In this document: positions 1 to 8,842 of the stretch, piece after piece
Layout of the letters: each line of letters opens with the position of its first letter
Numbering within the stretch: the first letter of the stretch is position 1
Assembly (NCBI GenBank): GCA_030425385.1
Contig: JAUIAH010000026.1
Location: 1 to 64,000, forward strand
Direction: 5' to 3'
From: Verrucomicrobiia bacterium
GTDB lineage: Bacteria; Verrucomicrobiota; Verrucomicrobiia; Verrucomicrobiales; DEV007
DNA: 64,000 nt
Made by a program: the position numbers and the translations under genes
The notes under the pieces: generated by a model
What the model saw: only the letters and a program-made list of their open reading frames with translations
The model's database searches: none
Told to the model about the DNA's origin: nothing

Positions 1-111
1 AAAGACCCTTATGAATTGCCGAACGGCTATCCATTGGTGCACTCGGAAACGCTCCCGCAATGGAACTACACATGTTATCCATTTGAACCTCTAAAAGCTC
101 ATCTTAACTAA
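1..111 (+). CDS. C-terminal end of an unidentified gene (partial)
   Basis: An open frame enters from the left edge and runs 36 codons to TAA at 109-111. The visible tail is rich in Pro, Tyr and His and ends KAHLN. I do not recognise the family. No signal or membrane segment is visible in this fragment. The third codon positions are more AT-rich than in the genes that follow. It could be a real gene end or a chance frame, because only 36 residues are visible. Confidence 0.4.
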   Translation, partial: KDPYELPNGYPLVHSETLPQWNYTCYPFEPLKAHLN

Positions 112-444
112 TTCTTGCGCCATTCCCTAGAAAGCTGGATACAGTATTACAAAGTGAGCGATCCGCCATTTGACGCAGTTGCTGATATTGGGTATTCAGT
201 GAGACCTGAAGCCTTTGGAGGCAGTGCCGCTCTCAGTTGCGAGTCGATGCGCAGATTCGCGGATGCCCATATTGAAATCCATTTTTCGGAATACCCTTTA
301 GGGGACTATGACCATGAGTGAATCATCGATGCGGATCAATGGGCGCTCTAAACTCTTAGCTCCTATCTATTGGTTCCCGGAAGCTTAGGCTCAGAGGCAC
401 TTGAACCTTTTCGCGTTCGTACCCATGCTGGTCCAGATCACCTC
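112..444. other. AT-richer stretch without a convincing gene
   Basis: This 333-base stretch before the first sulfatase holds only one short frame, 115-321 (68 codons, TTG start), in the same frame as the partial gene upstream. That frame has low GC at third positions compared with the rest of the window and I recognise no domain in it. It may be a decayed 3' part of the upstream gene or a small unrecognised gene. The promoter of the sulfatase should lie in its last 100 bases, but I see no clear -35/-10 pair. Confidence 0.4.
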
Positions 445-1851
445 ATGCGATTGCTGGCATTTCTCACACTCCTTCTGACCCTCTCCTGTCTTGGGTTGGC
501 GGCAGAATCACCCAATGTGATCCTGCTCGTTGCCGATGACTTGGGTTATGGGGAATTGGGTTGTCAGGGAAATCCTCAGATTCCCACCCCTCACATTGAT
601 TCGATTGCAGAAGAAGGCGTCCGCTTCACGCAAGCGTACGTCACCGCTCCCAATTGTAGCCCTTCGCGCGCGGGATTCCTCACGGGAAAGATCCCCACGC
701 GCTTCGGCTACGAGTTCAATCCGATAGGTGCTCGCAATGAGGATCCTGCCATTGGCCTTCCTGCTAGTGAGCTCACACTCGCAGAATGCCTTCACGACGC
801 GGGCTACACGACGGGTCTCATCGGGAAATGGCATTTGGGTGGCGCCGCGCCCTATCATCCACACCGTCACGGTTTCGATGAATTCTTTGGCTTCACACAC
901 GAAGGCCATTACTTTGTTCCCCCTCCTTACCACGGGGTGACGACGATGCTGCGTCGCAAGACGCTGCCAGGGAAAACCCAGGGGCGATGGGGTGAAGGTG
1001 GCAAGCTGATCTACACGACGCACATGGGCCACAATGAGCCCGACTACGATGCCAACAATCCGATCGTGCGTGGCGGACAACCCGTGGAAGAAACAGCTTA
1101 CCTCACCGATGCCTTCACGCGCGAAGCCGTCGATTTCATTGATCGCCATGCCGATAAGCCGTTCTTTCTTACAGTAGCCTACAATGCGGTGCACAGCCCG
1201 CTGCAAGGTCAAGATCGCTACATGGATCAATTCAAGACGATTGACGACGTGCATCGACGCCTCTTTGCCGCCATGCTCGCCAACCTTGATGATAGTGTGG
1301 GGGCCATTCTTCAAGCCCTGCGACGGAACCAACTGGAGACGGAGACTCTGGTCGTGTTCTTCAGTGACAACGGAGGCCCGACGCGCGAACTCACGTCTAG
1401 CAATGCGCCGTTACGCGGAGAGAAGGGCCACATGTATGAGGGTGGTCTCCGCGTCCCTTTCCTTCTGCGTTGGCCTAACAACCTTCCTAAAGGCAGCATT
1501 GAAGCAGGCGTTGTCAGTACCTTGGATCTCTTTCCGACCATTGCCCACCTAGCGGGGCAGCCCGTAGATGATGAACTCGACGGCATCGATCTCATGCCCA
1601 TGCTGTCAGGCAACGCACCGCCACCCTCCCGTACCCTCTACTGGCGGCAAGGACCGCGTGCGGCGCTGCGCCTTGGAGAGTGGAAAGCCGTTCGGCCCAA
1701 AGAAGGCCGATGGGAACTCTATCATTTGCCCACTGATATCGGAGAATCCAACGACCTTGCGGAGACGAATCCCGACCAGTTGCAAGTCCTCCAAACCCGG
1801 TGGCAAGCACTGGATGCAGAGATGGCTCCTCCACTCTTCGATAGGCGATAG
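445..1851 (+). CDS. Secreted formylglycine-dependent sulfatase
   Basis: 468-residue arylsulfatase-type hydrolase. ATG 445 is chosen because it begins a signal peptide (MRLLAFLTLLLTLSC...LAAES); the open frame extends upstream but without such a start. The metal-binding DD pair lies near residues 31-32. The sulfatase signature NCSPSRAGFLTG places Cys71 as the residue converted to formylglycine. A downstream FFSDNGG motif supplies further metal ligands, and a GEKGHMYEGGLRVPF block is typical of the family. It should act in the periplasm or outside the cell, removing sulfate esters from a carbohydrate; the substrate cannot be told from sequence. It stands alone on the plus strand and converges on the GbsR-like gene, with stops 14 bases apart. 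An anaerobic or aerobic maturation enzyme is needed but is not in the window. Confidence 0.95.
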   Translation: MRLLAFLTLLLTLSCLGLAAESPNVILLVADDLGYGELGCQGNPQIPTPHIDSIAEEGVRFTQAYVTAPNCSPSRAGFLTGKIPTRFGYEFNPIGARNEDPAIGLPASELTLAECLHDAGYTTGLIGKWHLGGAAPYHPHRHGFDEFFGFTHEGHYFVPPPYHGVTTMLRRKTLPGKTQGRWGEGGKLIYTTHMGHNEPDYDANNPIVRGGQPVEETAYLTDAFTREAVDFIDRHADKPFFLTVAYNAVHSPLQGQDRYMDQFKTIDDVHRRLFAAMLANLDDSVGAILQALRRNQLETETLVVFFSDNGGPTRELTSSNAPLRGEKGHMYEGGLRVPFLLRWPNNLPKGSIEAGVVSTLDLFPTIAHLAGQPVDDELDGIDLMPMLSGNAPPPSRTLYWRQGPRAALRLGEWKAVRPKEGRWELYHLPTDIGESNDLAETNPDQLQVLQTRWQALDAEMAPPLFDRR

Positions 1852-1865
1852 ATCGCGTGAAACGC

Positions 1866-2390
1866 TCAAGATCGCTTCAAGACGGAGAGCACTTTGTCGC
1901 TCGTCTTCAGTGCCTGCACAGCGGCTTTCGTGGGGAGCTTCTCCACGCGTTCGTAGAAATCCACGCTTAGTTGGAGGAACGCGCGCATGTCATCGATCCT
2001 GGCCGAGGCGTAGGCATCTCTACCATCGTCGTCTTGCAAACAGGATTCCAAGTGCCGCAGGGTCGGATCCACTTCGCGCCGTTTGCGCTCTGCTAGGATT
2101 CTCCGGAACATTTCCGCAACATCTTTGAGTGACTCGAAGTGATCTCTCCGATCTCCGGGGAGGTGCACGACATTCACCACGCCCCAGTTCTGCAATTCCT
2201 TCAGACTGTTGCTCACATTGGATCGGGCCACACCAAGTGCCTCGCAGATTTCTTCCGCGTGCAGTGGCTTCTCGGATGTGAAGAGGAGGGCGTGAATCTG
2301 CGCCACCGTCCGGTTGATCCCCCATCGCGTGCCCATTTCTCCCCAGTGAAGGATGAACTTCTGCACGACCGGAGGCAAATCACTCTGCAT
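1866..2390 (-). CDS. GbsR/MarR-family transcriptional regulator
   Basis: 174 residues. A winged helix-turn-helix lies around residues 28-85 (INRTVAQIHALL, then EEICEALGVARSNVSNSLKEL as the recognition region, then the wing VVHLPGDRRDHF). A helical dimerisation tail follows. This is the GbsR-like branch of the MarR family, in which members control osmolyte or aldehyde/alcohol metabolism genes. It sits 70 bases downstream of the zinc alcohol dehydrogenase on the same strand, so the two are probably co-transcribed and the regulator may control that gene. No ligand can be inferred. Confidence 0.85.
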   Translation of the reverse strand: MQSDLPPVVQKFILHWGEMGTRWGINRTVAQIHALLFTSEKPLHAEEICEALGVARSNVSNSLKELQNWGVVNVVHLPGDRRDHFESLKDVAEMFRRILAERKRREVDPTLRHLESCLQDDDGRDAYASARIDDMRAFLQLSVDFYERVEKLPTKAAVQALKTSDKVLSVLKRS

Positions 2391-2460
2391 GTCAGGACAT
2401 TCTGTCGCTTCAGAAGAAGGGCAAGCGCAAACCTCACTTGCGGATCAGCTCTCGGAAGCC

Positions 2461-3477
2461 TCACACTTCCACCATCGCCTTGAGAAGCTCCGGATCTCCT
2501 TCCAGCAAGGGCAGTTTGTCAGGGACATCCTCGAGCGCAAGCCGATGGGTGATCCACGGGCGGGTATCGACGCGACCAGCTTCGAGTTGAGCGAGCACGT
2601 GGTGAAACGTGGAGGCGGGAGCATTTCGGCTCGCTAGGAGGGAAAGTTCCTTCCGATGGAAAGTAGGATCACTGAAAGCGAGATTCCCTTGGACGATCCC
2701 CAAGAAGACGATGCGTGTGCCATGCCCGGCTATTTCAAAGGCGTTCTCCATGGAGCCGGAGTGTCCCGTGGCGTCCACGATCACCGAGGGCCGCCCCACA
2801 AAGCGTTCCTCGACTTGGGCGATTTCTTCATCAGCCTTCAGTTCGAGGGTGGTAGCGATCCCGAGTTGTTTCTCACAGAAGTGCAATCGATTGGCGGAAA
2901 CATCCGCCAAGACCACGTTCTCTGTCTCGAGACGAGCAAACTGATAGGCGCTCAGTCCGATGGGACCAGCCCCCAACACCAGGACGCGGTCATCGGACTG
3001 GAGCTGTGCGCGCTCGCAGCCATGAGCGCCGATGCAGAGCGTTTCTACCAGAGCGAGGGCATCCCATTCCAAGACGGTTGACCGATGCAGCTTCCGCGCT
3101 GGCAAGACCAGGTGCGTGCACATCCCTCCATCCATGTGGACGCCGAGCACGCGAAGGGCTTCGCAGCAATTCGTTTTCCCAACGCGTGAAGCCGGGCTTT
3201 CGGGATCATTCAAATACGGCTCGACCGAACACCGATCGCCCACCTGCAGATCCGTGGTGGTATTCGGACCGATCGCCTCGACTTCCACTCCGAGTTCGTG
3301 GCCGAGAACTCGCGGGTAGGCGAAGAAGGGATTCTTGCCTGCGAACGAATGCCAGTCTGTCCCGCAAACGCCGATGCGACGCACGCGCACGCGGATCTCT
3401 CCCTGCTGGGGGGCTCCCGGATCGGGAATATCGATCGCCCGCAAGCGACGTGGACCTTCAAGCTGGATGGCAATCAT
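2461..3477 (-). CDS. Zinc-dependent alcohol/polyol dehydrogenase (MDR family)
   Basis: 338 residues from ATG 3477, the start that begins directly with the catalytic fold; the open frame continues upstream to 3642 but would overlap the divergent ACT gene. The catalytic zinc site is Cys38 (GVCGTDWH) with His60-Glu61 (GHELG). The nucleotide-binding motif is VLVLGAGPIGLSA. The sequence resembles sorbitol, idonate or galactonate dehydrogenases, so it likely oxidises a sugar alcohol or sugar acid with NAD(P). Oddly, the structural-zinc lobe has lost its usual first three cysteines (EPYLNDPESPASRVGKTNCC), so that zinc is probably absent. Its start lies 30 bases from the divergent ACT-domain gene, and the GbsR-like regulator follows it. 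Confidence 0.88.
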   Translation of the reverse strand: MIAIQLEGPRRLRAIDIPDPGAPQQGEIRVRVRRIGVCGTDWHSFAGKNPFFAYPRVLGHELGVEVEAIGPNTTTDLQVGDRCSVEPYLNDPESPASRVGKTNCCEALRVLGVHMDGGMCTHLVLPARKLHRSTVLEWDALALVETLCIGAHGCERAQLQSDDRVLVLGAGPIGLSAYQFARLETENVVLADVSANRLHFCEKQLGIATTLELKADEEIAQVEERFVGRPSVIVDATGHSGSMENAFEIAGHGTRIVFLGIVQGNLAFSDPTFHRKELSLLASRNAPASTFHHVLAQLEAGRVDTRPWITHRLALEDVPDKLPLLEGDPELLKAMVEV

Positions 3478-3507
3478 TCTTGCTTGATCAAAGGCGAAGT
3501 GCGTAGG

Positions 3508-3999
3508 ATGGACAAACGGAAAGATCCGGTTCGGCCTATGTCTCCAGACCCATCGACCAAGAAAGGAACCCCCATCGTCCAGTTTTCCGTGATGTTTGAG
3601 AATCGCGTGGGCAGCCTCAGTGGCATTGTGGGCCTTCTCCACGACAGGATGGTAGAAGTGTTGGGCTTGAGCCTCGCGGATTCCTCAGATGTGGCGGTGG
3701 CTCGGCTGGTGGTCAGCGATCCTGACCTTGCCATGCAAGTCTTCCTTGAGAAGGGGATCCCGCACGTGATGGGAGGCGTGGTGGTGGTGGAACTCACGCG
3801 TGGCGCGTCTGACCTCGGACGCTGCCTTAAGACCTTGAATCAGGCGGAGACGAACATTCATTTCAGCTACCCGCTGCTCGTACGTTCTGAGGCGCGCAAT
3901 CCTCTCCTGGTGCTGCACTTGGAAGATTCTGACTTCGCGGAGAAATTGTTGGAGCAACAGGGCTTTCCCTTGGTTTGCCAAGAAGATTTGAGCCGCTAG
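3508..3999 (+). CDS. Tandem ACT-domain regulatory protein
   Basis: 163 residues from ATG 3508; ATG 3538 is an alternative and neither has a strong ribosome binding site. Residues about 20-90 form a first ACT domain (FSVMFENRVGSLSGIVGLLHD). Residues about 95-163 form a second (YPLLVRSEARNPLLVLHLEDSDFAEKLL). Tandem ACT proteins of this size bind small ligands, often amino acids, and have no catalytic domain. It is divergent from the alcohol dehydrogenase and lies 11 bases upstream of uxaC, so it may start the plus-strand operon. A role in sensing is inferred; the ligand is unknown. Confidence 0.82.
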   Translation: MDKRKDPVRPMSPDPSTKKGTPIVQFSVMFENRVGSLSGIVGLLHDRMVEVLGLSLADSSDVAVARLVVSDPDLAMQVFLEKGIPHVMGGVVVVELTRGASDLGRCLKTLNQAETNIHFSYPLLVRSEARNPLLVLHLEDSDFAEKLLEQQGFPLVCQEDLSR

Positions 4000-4010
4000 G
4001 GTGGGCCCAC

Positions 4011-5435
4011 ATGAGCACCTTCATCCACGACGATTTCGTTCTCCAATCGCAAACAGCCCAGATCCTCTATCACAGCCACGCCAAGGATCAGCCGATCATT
4101 GACTATCATTGCCACCTCCCGCCCAATGAGTTGGCGGAGAACCGGCAGTTCGAACACCTCACGGCCATCTGGCTAGAGGGTGATCATTACAAATGGCGTG
4201 CCATGCGGGCGGCGGGCGTGGAAGAACGTTTCTGTACGGGCGACGCGGATCCGTATGACAAATTTCTCGCCTGGGCGCGGACCGTCCCGCAGACGATTCG
4301 CAATCCACTCTATCATTGGACGCATTTGGAGTTGAAGCGCTACTTTGGGATCGATGAGCTTCTCAATGAAGCCAGCGCCCCCGCCATCTGGGAAGCCTGC
4401 AATGCGAAACTGAGTGAAGCCACTCTGCGCCCTCACGGAATCACCGAGAAATTCAAAGTAGAGGTGATTGGCACGACGGACGATCCCGCGGACGACTTGG
4501 CCCATCATCGTGCCCTGCGGGACATGAATCTACCCGTCCAGGTATTTCCAGCTTACCGACCCGACGCCGCCCTCACCGTGGATCATCCCGAGGCCTTTAA
4601 TGCCTATGCCGACCGTCTGGGCCAGGCAGCCGACCACGACACGGGCAGTTATCAAGGTTTCTGTGAGGCACTCCACAAGCGGCACGACTACTTTCATGCG
4701 CTGGGTTCGCGCCTGTCTGACCACGGCCTGGGCGAATGCCCCGCAGCCTTCGCGAGTGAATCCACTGTCCAAGGGATCTTTGATAGGGCTCGAGCAGGGA
4801 AAGCCGCCTCGCCCGAAGAGCGGGAGCAATTCGCCACCGCGATCATGCTCTTGAGCGGCCGGCTAGACGCGGCCAAAGGATGGGTCAAACAGCTTCATCT
4901 TGGAGCCCTGCGCAATACCAACACGCGCAAATTCCAGGAACTCGGGCGTGACACGGGCTTTGATTCCATCGCCGACACGCCACAGGCAGAGTCGTTGCGC
5001 GCCTACCTGGATCGGCTCGACCAAGACGACTGCCTTCCCAAGACCATTCTCTACAACCTCAATCCCCGCGACAACTACCTCTTCGCCTCTATGATAGGCA
5101 ATTTCCAAGATGGCAGTGTGGCCGGGAAGATGCAGTTTGGTTCAGGATGGTGGTATCTGGATCAGAAAGAGGCGATGGAGTGGCAAATGAATGCTCTTTC
5201 TAACATTGGCCTGCTTTCTCAATTCGTCGGCATGCTCACAGATTCGCGCTCATTCCTCTCCTACCCACGCCACGAGTATTTCCGCCGAATCCTCTGCAAC
5301 CTGATCGGAACGGATGTCGAGCAAGGACTCATCCCCAATGACATGGCTTTGTTAGGTCAGATGGTGGAGAATATTTGCTATCACAACGCCAAAGCCTACT
5401 TCGCCTTTCCCGAGCGCTCGTCTCATGCAGCTTAA
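4011..5435 (+). CDS. uxaC: Glucuronate (uronate) isomerase
   Basis: 474 residues from ATG 4011, with an agggtggg ribosome-binding-like stretch just upstream. Uronate isomerase (EC 5.3.1.12) converts D-glucuronate to D-fructuronate and D-galacturonate to D-tagaturonate in the cytoplasm. The N-terminal YHCHLPPNELAENRQF block carries the metal-binding HxH of this amidohydrolase-superfamily enzyme. The SMIGNFQDGSVAGKMQFGSGWWY and HEYFRRILCNLIG blocks near the C-terminus are characteristic, and the length matches the family. It ends 11 bases inside the next gene, an ABC ATPase, which suggests coupled translation. The downstream uronate enzymes (UxaB/UxuB, dehydratases, KdgK) are not in the window. 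Confidence 0.96.
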   Translation: MSTFIHDDFVLQSQTAQILYHSHAKDQPIIDYHCHLPPNELAENRQFEHLTAIWLEGDHYKWRAMRAAGVEERFCTGDADPYDKFLAWARTVPQTIRNPLYHWTHLELKRYFGIDELLNEASAPAIWEACNAKLSEATLRPHGITEKFKVEVIGTTDDPADDLAHHRALRDMNLPVQVFPAYRPDAALTVDHPEAFNAYADRLGQAADHDTGSYQGFCEALHKRHDYFHALGSRLSDHGLGECPAAFASESTVQGIFDRARAGKAASPEEREQFATAIMLLSGRLDAAKGWVKQLHLGALRNTNTRKFQELGRDTGFDSIADTPQAESLRAYLDRLDQDDCLPKTILYNLNPRDNYLFASMIGNFQDGSVAGKMQFGSGWWYLDQKEAMEWQMNALSNIGLLSQFVGMLTDSRSFLSYPRHEYFRRILCNLIGTDVEQGLIPNDMALLGQMVENICYHNAKAYFAFPERSSHAA

Positions 5436-6168
5436 GCTGGAGGGATTGCAAAAGCGTTATGGTGAGCAATGGGCGCTGCGGGGACTCGATCTCGATTTAG
5501 ACGGTGACCTGGGTTCGCTGGTCTTGATTGGCCCTAGCGGTGGGGGCAAATCCACCCTCCTCCGCATTCTTGGGTCTTTGGAAACGCCGACGGCTGGAAC
5601 AGCGACCCTTGATTCCCAACGCAACGCCCCCGATGTCGATGAGCGCTCCTTACGAGCCGTGCGCCGTGCCCACGGCTACCTTTTCCAATCGTTCAATCTC
5701 TTCCCGCATCTCTCGGCTCTGGAGAATATCACTCTGCCCTTGGAGAAAGTGCATGGACGAGATCATGATGAGGCGAAAGAGCGCGCATTTGGCTGTTTAG
5801 ACCGCTTTCAACTAGCCGAGCACGCCCACAAACGTCCCGCCGAACTCTCTGGTGGTCAACAGCAGCGGGTGGGCATCGCGCGGGCGATTGCCCACGAGCC
5901 CCGGTTGCTTATTCTTGATGAGCCCACCTCGGCGCTCGATCCCGAGATGACCGCGGAGGTCCTTGAAGTGATTCGGCAACTGCGTGAAAGCGGGCAGGAA
6001 ATCATCCTCTCCACGCACGAGATGGGATTTGCCCGGGCGGTGGCTGACCACGTGCTCTTCCTTGCTGATGGGCAAGTGGGCGAGCACGGCGACGGGGCTC
6101 ACGTCTTCGAGCAGCCGGCCACCGAGGCCGCTCAACGCTTCCTTTCCAAAGTCATGCACTACCGCTAG
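5425..6168 (+). CDS. ABC transporter ATP-binding protein, polar amino-acid type
   Basis: 247 residues. All nucleotide-binding motifs are intact: Walker A GPSGGGKST (near residue 37), Q-loop FQSFNLFPHLSALEN, signature LSGGQQQR, Walker B LLILDEPTSALD and H-loop STHEMGFA. The closest family is the GlnQ/HisP type that energises polar amino-acid uptake. No permease or binding-protein gene is nearby, so its partner is elsewhere or it has been co-opted. It begins inside the end of uxaC (11-base overlap) and is followed after 49 bases by the AsmA-like gene, whose lipid-transport theme could hint at an envelope role; that link is inference only. Confidence 0.92.
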   Translation: MQLKLEGLQKRYGEQWALRGLDLDLDGDLGSLVLIGPSGGGKSTLLRILGSLETPTAGTATLDSQRNAPDVDERSLRAVRRAHGYLFQSFNLFPHLSALENITLPLEKVHGRDHDEAKERAFGCLDRFQLAEHAHKRPAELSGGQQQRVGIARAIAHEPRLLILDEPTSALDPEMTAEVLEVIRQLRESGQEIILSTHEMGFARAVADHVLFLADGQVGEHGDGAHVFEQPATEAAQRFLSKVMHYR

Positions 6169-6217
6169 TCCACGTTGCAAAGGCTCCTTTCGCGGCTTCA
6201 TTACGTGCTGCCGCCGC

Positions 6218-8758
6218 ATGAAATTCCTCCGCCGATTTGCTCTCCTCATCACCCTTGTCCTCTTCGGCGGACTGCTTTATCTCGCCGTCTACGCCTACCA
6301 GGAAGGATTCACCAAGAGCTGGCGCAAACGGATCATCAAGGAGTTCGCCAAACACGATCTCAACATCAGTTTTGACAAGCTGACGATTGATCCCTTTCAG
6401 GGTTTGGTGGCTAACAACGTGATCTTACATGATCACGATACGAAGCAAGAGGTGGCGCGGGTGTCCAAGGTGCAGCTGGACATCGATGTGGCCAAGTTCA
6501 TACGGAAGGAGCGCTTTCTTGAAAGGGTCCAGCTCAAGTCCGCAAACCTCTCATTGCCCTACGATCGCAAGGACCCCACTAGCAAACGCTTAGCCCTCGA
6601 AGACCTGGAAGCCACCGTTGTCGTCCCTAACGGGCGCATCGAGATCGCCCATGCCAAGGCAACGTTCTACGGACTGCAAGTCAGCCTCACGGGCACCCTA
6701 TTGCGCCCTCAAGACGAAGGCGCTTCGTTCAAATGGGAATCCGAGAAACTCCGCGCCGCTTACCGCCGCCTGGAGTCTGTGGCGGCCCATCTGGAGAAAG
6801 TTAAGACACGGGGCCACCATCGCCCAGTGCTGGATATGATCGTTTCGGGAGATCTGGCCAAACCGGAGACGCTTCGCATGGTGGCTCAGTTAGAAGCCGC
6901 GCAGATTGCCTACGACTCCTTTCTCTGCCGTCAGCTCAATGGAGACGCGGAGATCACTCACGAGATGGTGCATCTGAATCACCTCGCACTGGTCGACGAT
7001 GCCAACGGACGTCTTGATTTCACTGGGCAGTTTCCCCTCGATCAGTCGCAACCGGCCGCAGTGTCCTTAGAATCTACCATGCAAGTGGAAGCTCTCTTCC
7101 GCTCCGTCGCGCCGGATCTGCCATTCTGGTCTTGGTTGACATTGTTAGAAGCACCCAAACTCTCTCTCCAAGGTTCCATCGATCAGGATCAATCCTTCAC
7201 CTGGTCAGAGCCACCCATCGATGTGGTCGGCCACGTCGACACGGGGAAGTTTCGCCTCGGCGAGCAGGAGTTCACGCATTTGTCAGGGGACTTCCACTTG
7301 GATGGGAATCAGTTTCTCGCTCGCAATCTGCATCTCCGCCACGAACATGGCGAATCCAAAGGCAAGTTCATGGTTTCACCCGAGACCGGCTGGCGCTATG
7401 ATCTCCAATTGGGCATGTCCCCCACTCTGTTGCGAGCCCTCTCATTGACCGAGAAGGCAGAAGCCTTTCTCAGCAAATGGGAGTTCCGCCCATCTTCGGG
7501 CATCGCTGTGACTCTGTCAGGAGAACGCCCGGCGGATGATCCTTCCGGGTGGCGCCACCGTGGGCACGCTGAATTCACCGGCTGCCGTTTCCAAACCGCT
7601 GAAATCGAAGATCTGGCGATGGATTTCGATGTCTCCCCACAAGGCCACGTGTTCTCCGATGTGTCCATCTCCTTGGCTCCAGACCCACGACGAGAGTATT
7701 CTGGGGGCACCCTTCAAGCTGAGAAGATTGAAGTCGCCCTGGCAGACCGCCTCACCACCTTGACTAATCTGCGAGGAACCCTCGATGCAGGCCAAGTCGT
7801 GCGTTGCTTCAGCCCGCGCATTGCGAATCGCATCGATCTCTATCGCTTTTCCCAACCGGCGGAAATTGTGATCGAGAAAGGGACCATCGATGCGAGCGGC
7901 ACCACGCGCACGGATCTCCCCGTAGAAGTGAAATCCACCGGCACTCTGAGCGTGCCTTTGTTAGGCCAGCACTTACCTCTCGATCAGCCGCGCTTTGGCC
8001 TACACTTTCACAAGAAGAATCTCGTCGTGCGCGGGGATCACGCCCAACTCTTTGATGGTTCTATCTCGGGAAATGTTAGCCTGCGCGATCTTCGCGACCA
8101 ACAGGACTACGATGCCGTGCTCACCATCGACCATGTGGACTTCAGCAAATTCGCCAAGATCTATTTCCCGGACCGTGAGGCGGATGGCCACCTCACGGGC
8201 AACTTTGTATGGAAAGGTCAGGGCACATCGATCGCCAGCATGCATGGTCAAGGCTCGGCCCATTTGCTCAATAGCAAGCGACTCGAAGTACCCGTCTTTG
8301 GCCCCCTCTCCAAGCTGATGCAATTGGTCATCGGAAAGACAAACGTGTCCCACGAAATCATCCGTGATTTGGGTGCCGCCTTCGAAATCGATGATTCCAC
8401 GTTGCACCTCAAGGCTATTCACGCTGATCTCACGCACTACCGTGTCGACGGCAAGGGGACGATTCATCTGCCCACGGAAGCCGTCGACATGGAGGTCTCA
8501 CTGTGGAATCAGTCAGCTCCCGCTGTGGTGCTCAATGTTCTCTATGAAATCTTTGGCACTTACAGATGCACGGGCACTTTAGAGGATCCAGAGTGGCAAC
8601 TGGTCAACCGACTGAGCCCCAAAGATATTCTAAAAGTAGTGGATAAGCTTGGAGACCCTAACAAAGAAGTACGCCTAGATCCTTCCAAGCTCCTCGACCT
8701 CGCTCCCAAGCTCACCGATCTCTTCAAGCGGAACAAGAAAGCTGAAGAAGAGCGTTGA
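6218..8758 (+). CDS. AsmA/TamB-like envelope protein
   Basis: 846 residues from ATG 6218, chosen because it starts an N-terminal membrane anchor (residues about 5-27, LLITLVLFGGLLYLAVY). The rest is a long periplasmic, beta-rich domain with repeated short strands. The C-terminal part (VWKGQGTSIASMHGQG, then a VDGKGTIHLPTEAVDMEVSL block and FGTYRCTGTLEDPEWQL) matches the AsmA-like C-terminal region. Such proteins bridge the inner and outer membranes and are thought to move phospholipid or help assemble outer-membrane proteins. It lies 49 bases after the ABC ATPase and 84 before crcB. Confidence 0.82.
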   Translation: MKFLRRFALLITLVLFGGLLYLAVYAYQEGFTKSWRKRIIKEFAKHDLNISFDKLTIDPFQGLVANNVILHDHDTKQEVARVSKVQLDIDVAKFIRKERFLERVQLKSANLSLPYDRKDPTSKRLALEDLEATVVVPNGRIEIAHAKATFYGLQVSLTGTLLRPQDEGASFKWESEKLRAAYRRLESVAAHLEKVKTRGHHRPVLDMIVSGDLAKPETLRMVAQLEAAQIAYDSFLCRQLNGDAEITHEMVHLNHLALVDDANGRLDFTGQFPLDQSQPAAVSLESTMQVEALFRSVAPDLPFWSWLTLLEAPKLSLQGSIDQDQSFTWSEPPIDVVGHVDTGKFRLGEQEFTHLSGDFHLDGNQFLARNLHLRHEHGESKGKFMVSPETGWRYDLQLGMSPTLLRALSLTEKAEAFLSKWEFRPSSGIAVTLSGERPADDPSGWRHRGHAEFTGCRFQTAEIEDLAMDFDVSPQGHVFSDVSISLAPDPRREYSGGTLQAEKIEVALADRLTTLTNLRGTLDAGQVVRCFSPRIANRIDLYRFSQPAEIVIEKGTIDASGTTRTDLPVEVKSTGTLSVPLLGQHLPLDQPRFGLHFHKKNLVVRGDHAQLFDGSISGNVSLRDLRDQQDYDAVLTIDHVDFSKFAKIYFPDREADGHLTGNFVWKGQGTSIASMHGQGSAHLLNSKRLEVPVFGPLSKLMQLVIGKTNVSHEIIRDLGAAFEIDDSTLHLKAIHADLTHYRVDGKGTIHLPTEAVDMEVSLWNQSAPAVVLNVLYEIFGTYRCTGTLEDPEWQLVNRLSPKDILKVVDKLGDPNKEVRLDPSKLLDLAPKLTDLFKRNKKAEEER

Positions 8759-8842
8759 GGTTTCGTTCATCTCAGGGGACAAATAGGGCCCAATGCGGGT
8801 GGCAGTCGCGTGCCTTTCGCCATCAACCCCTCACATTCCCCC

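Noticed and set aside
508-1332. 274-codon minus-strand frame within the first sulfatase
   Set aside because: It mirrors the sulfatase reading frame, which carries all family motifs; the antisense frame has none.
8759-8842. Fluoride riboswitch upstream of crcB
   Set aside because: The conserved riboswitch sequence blocks and pseudoknot pairing were not found in the 84-base gap.
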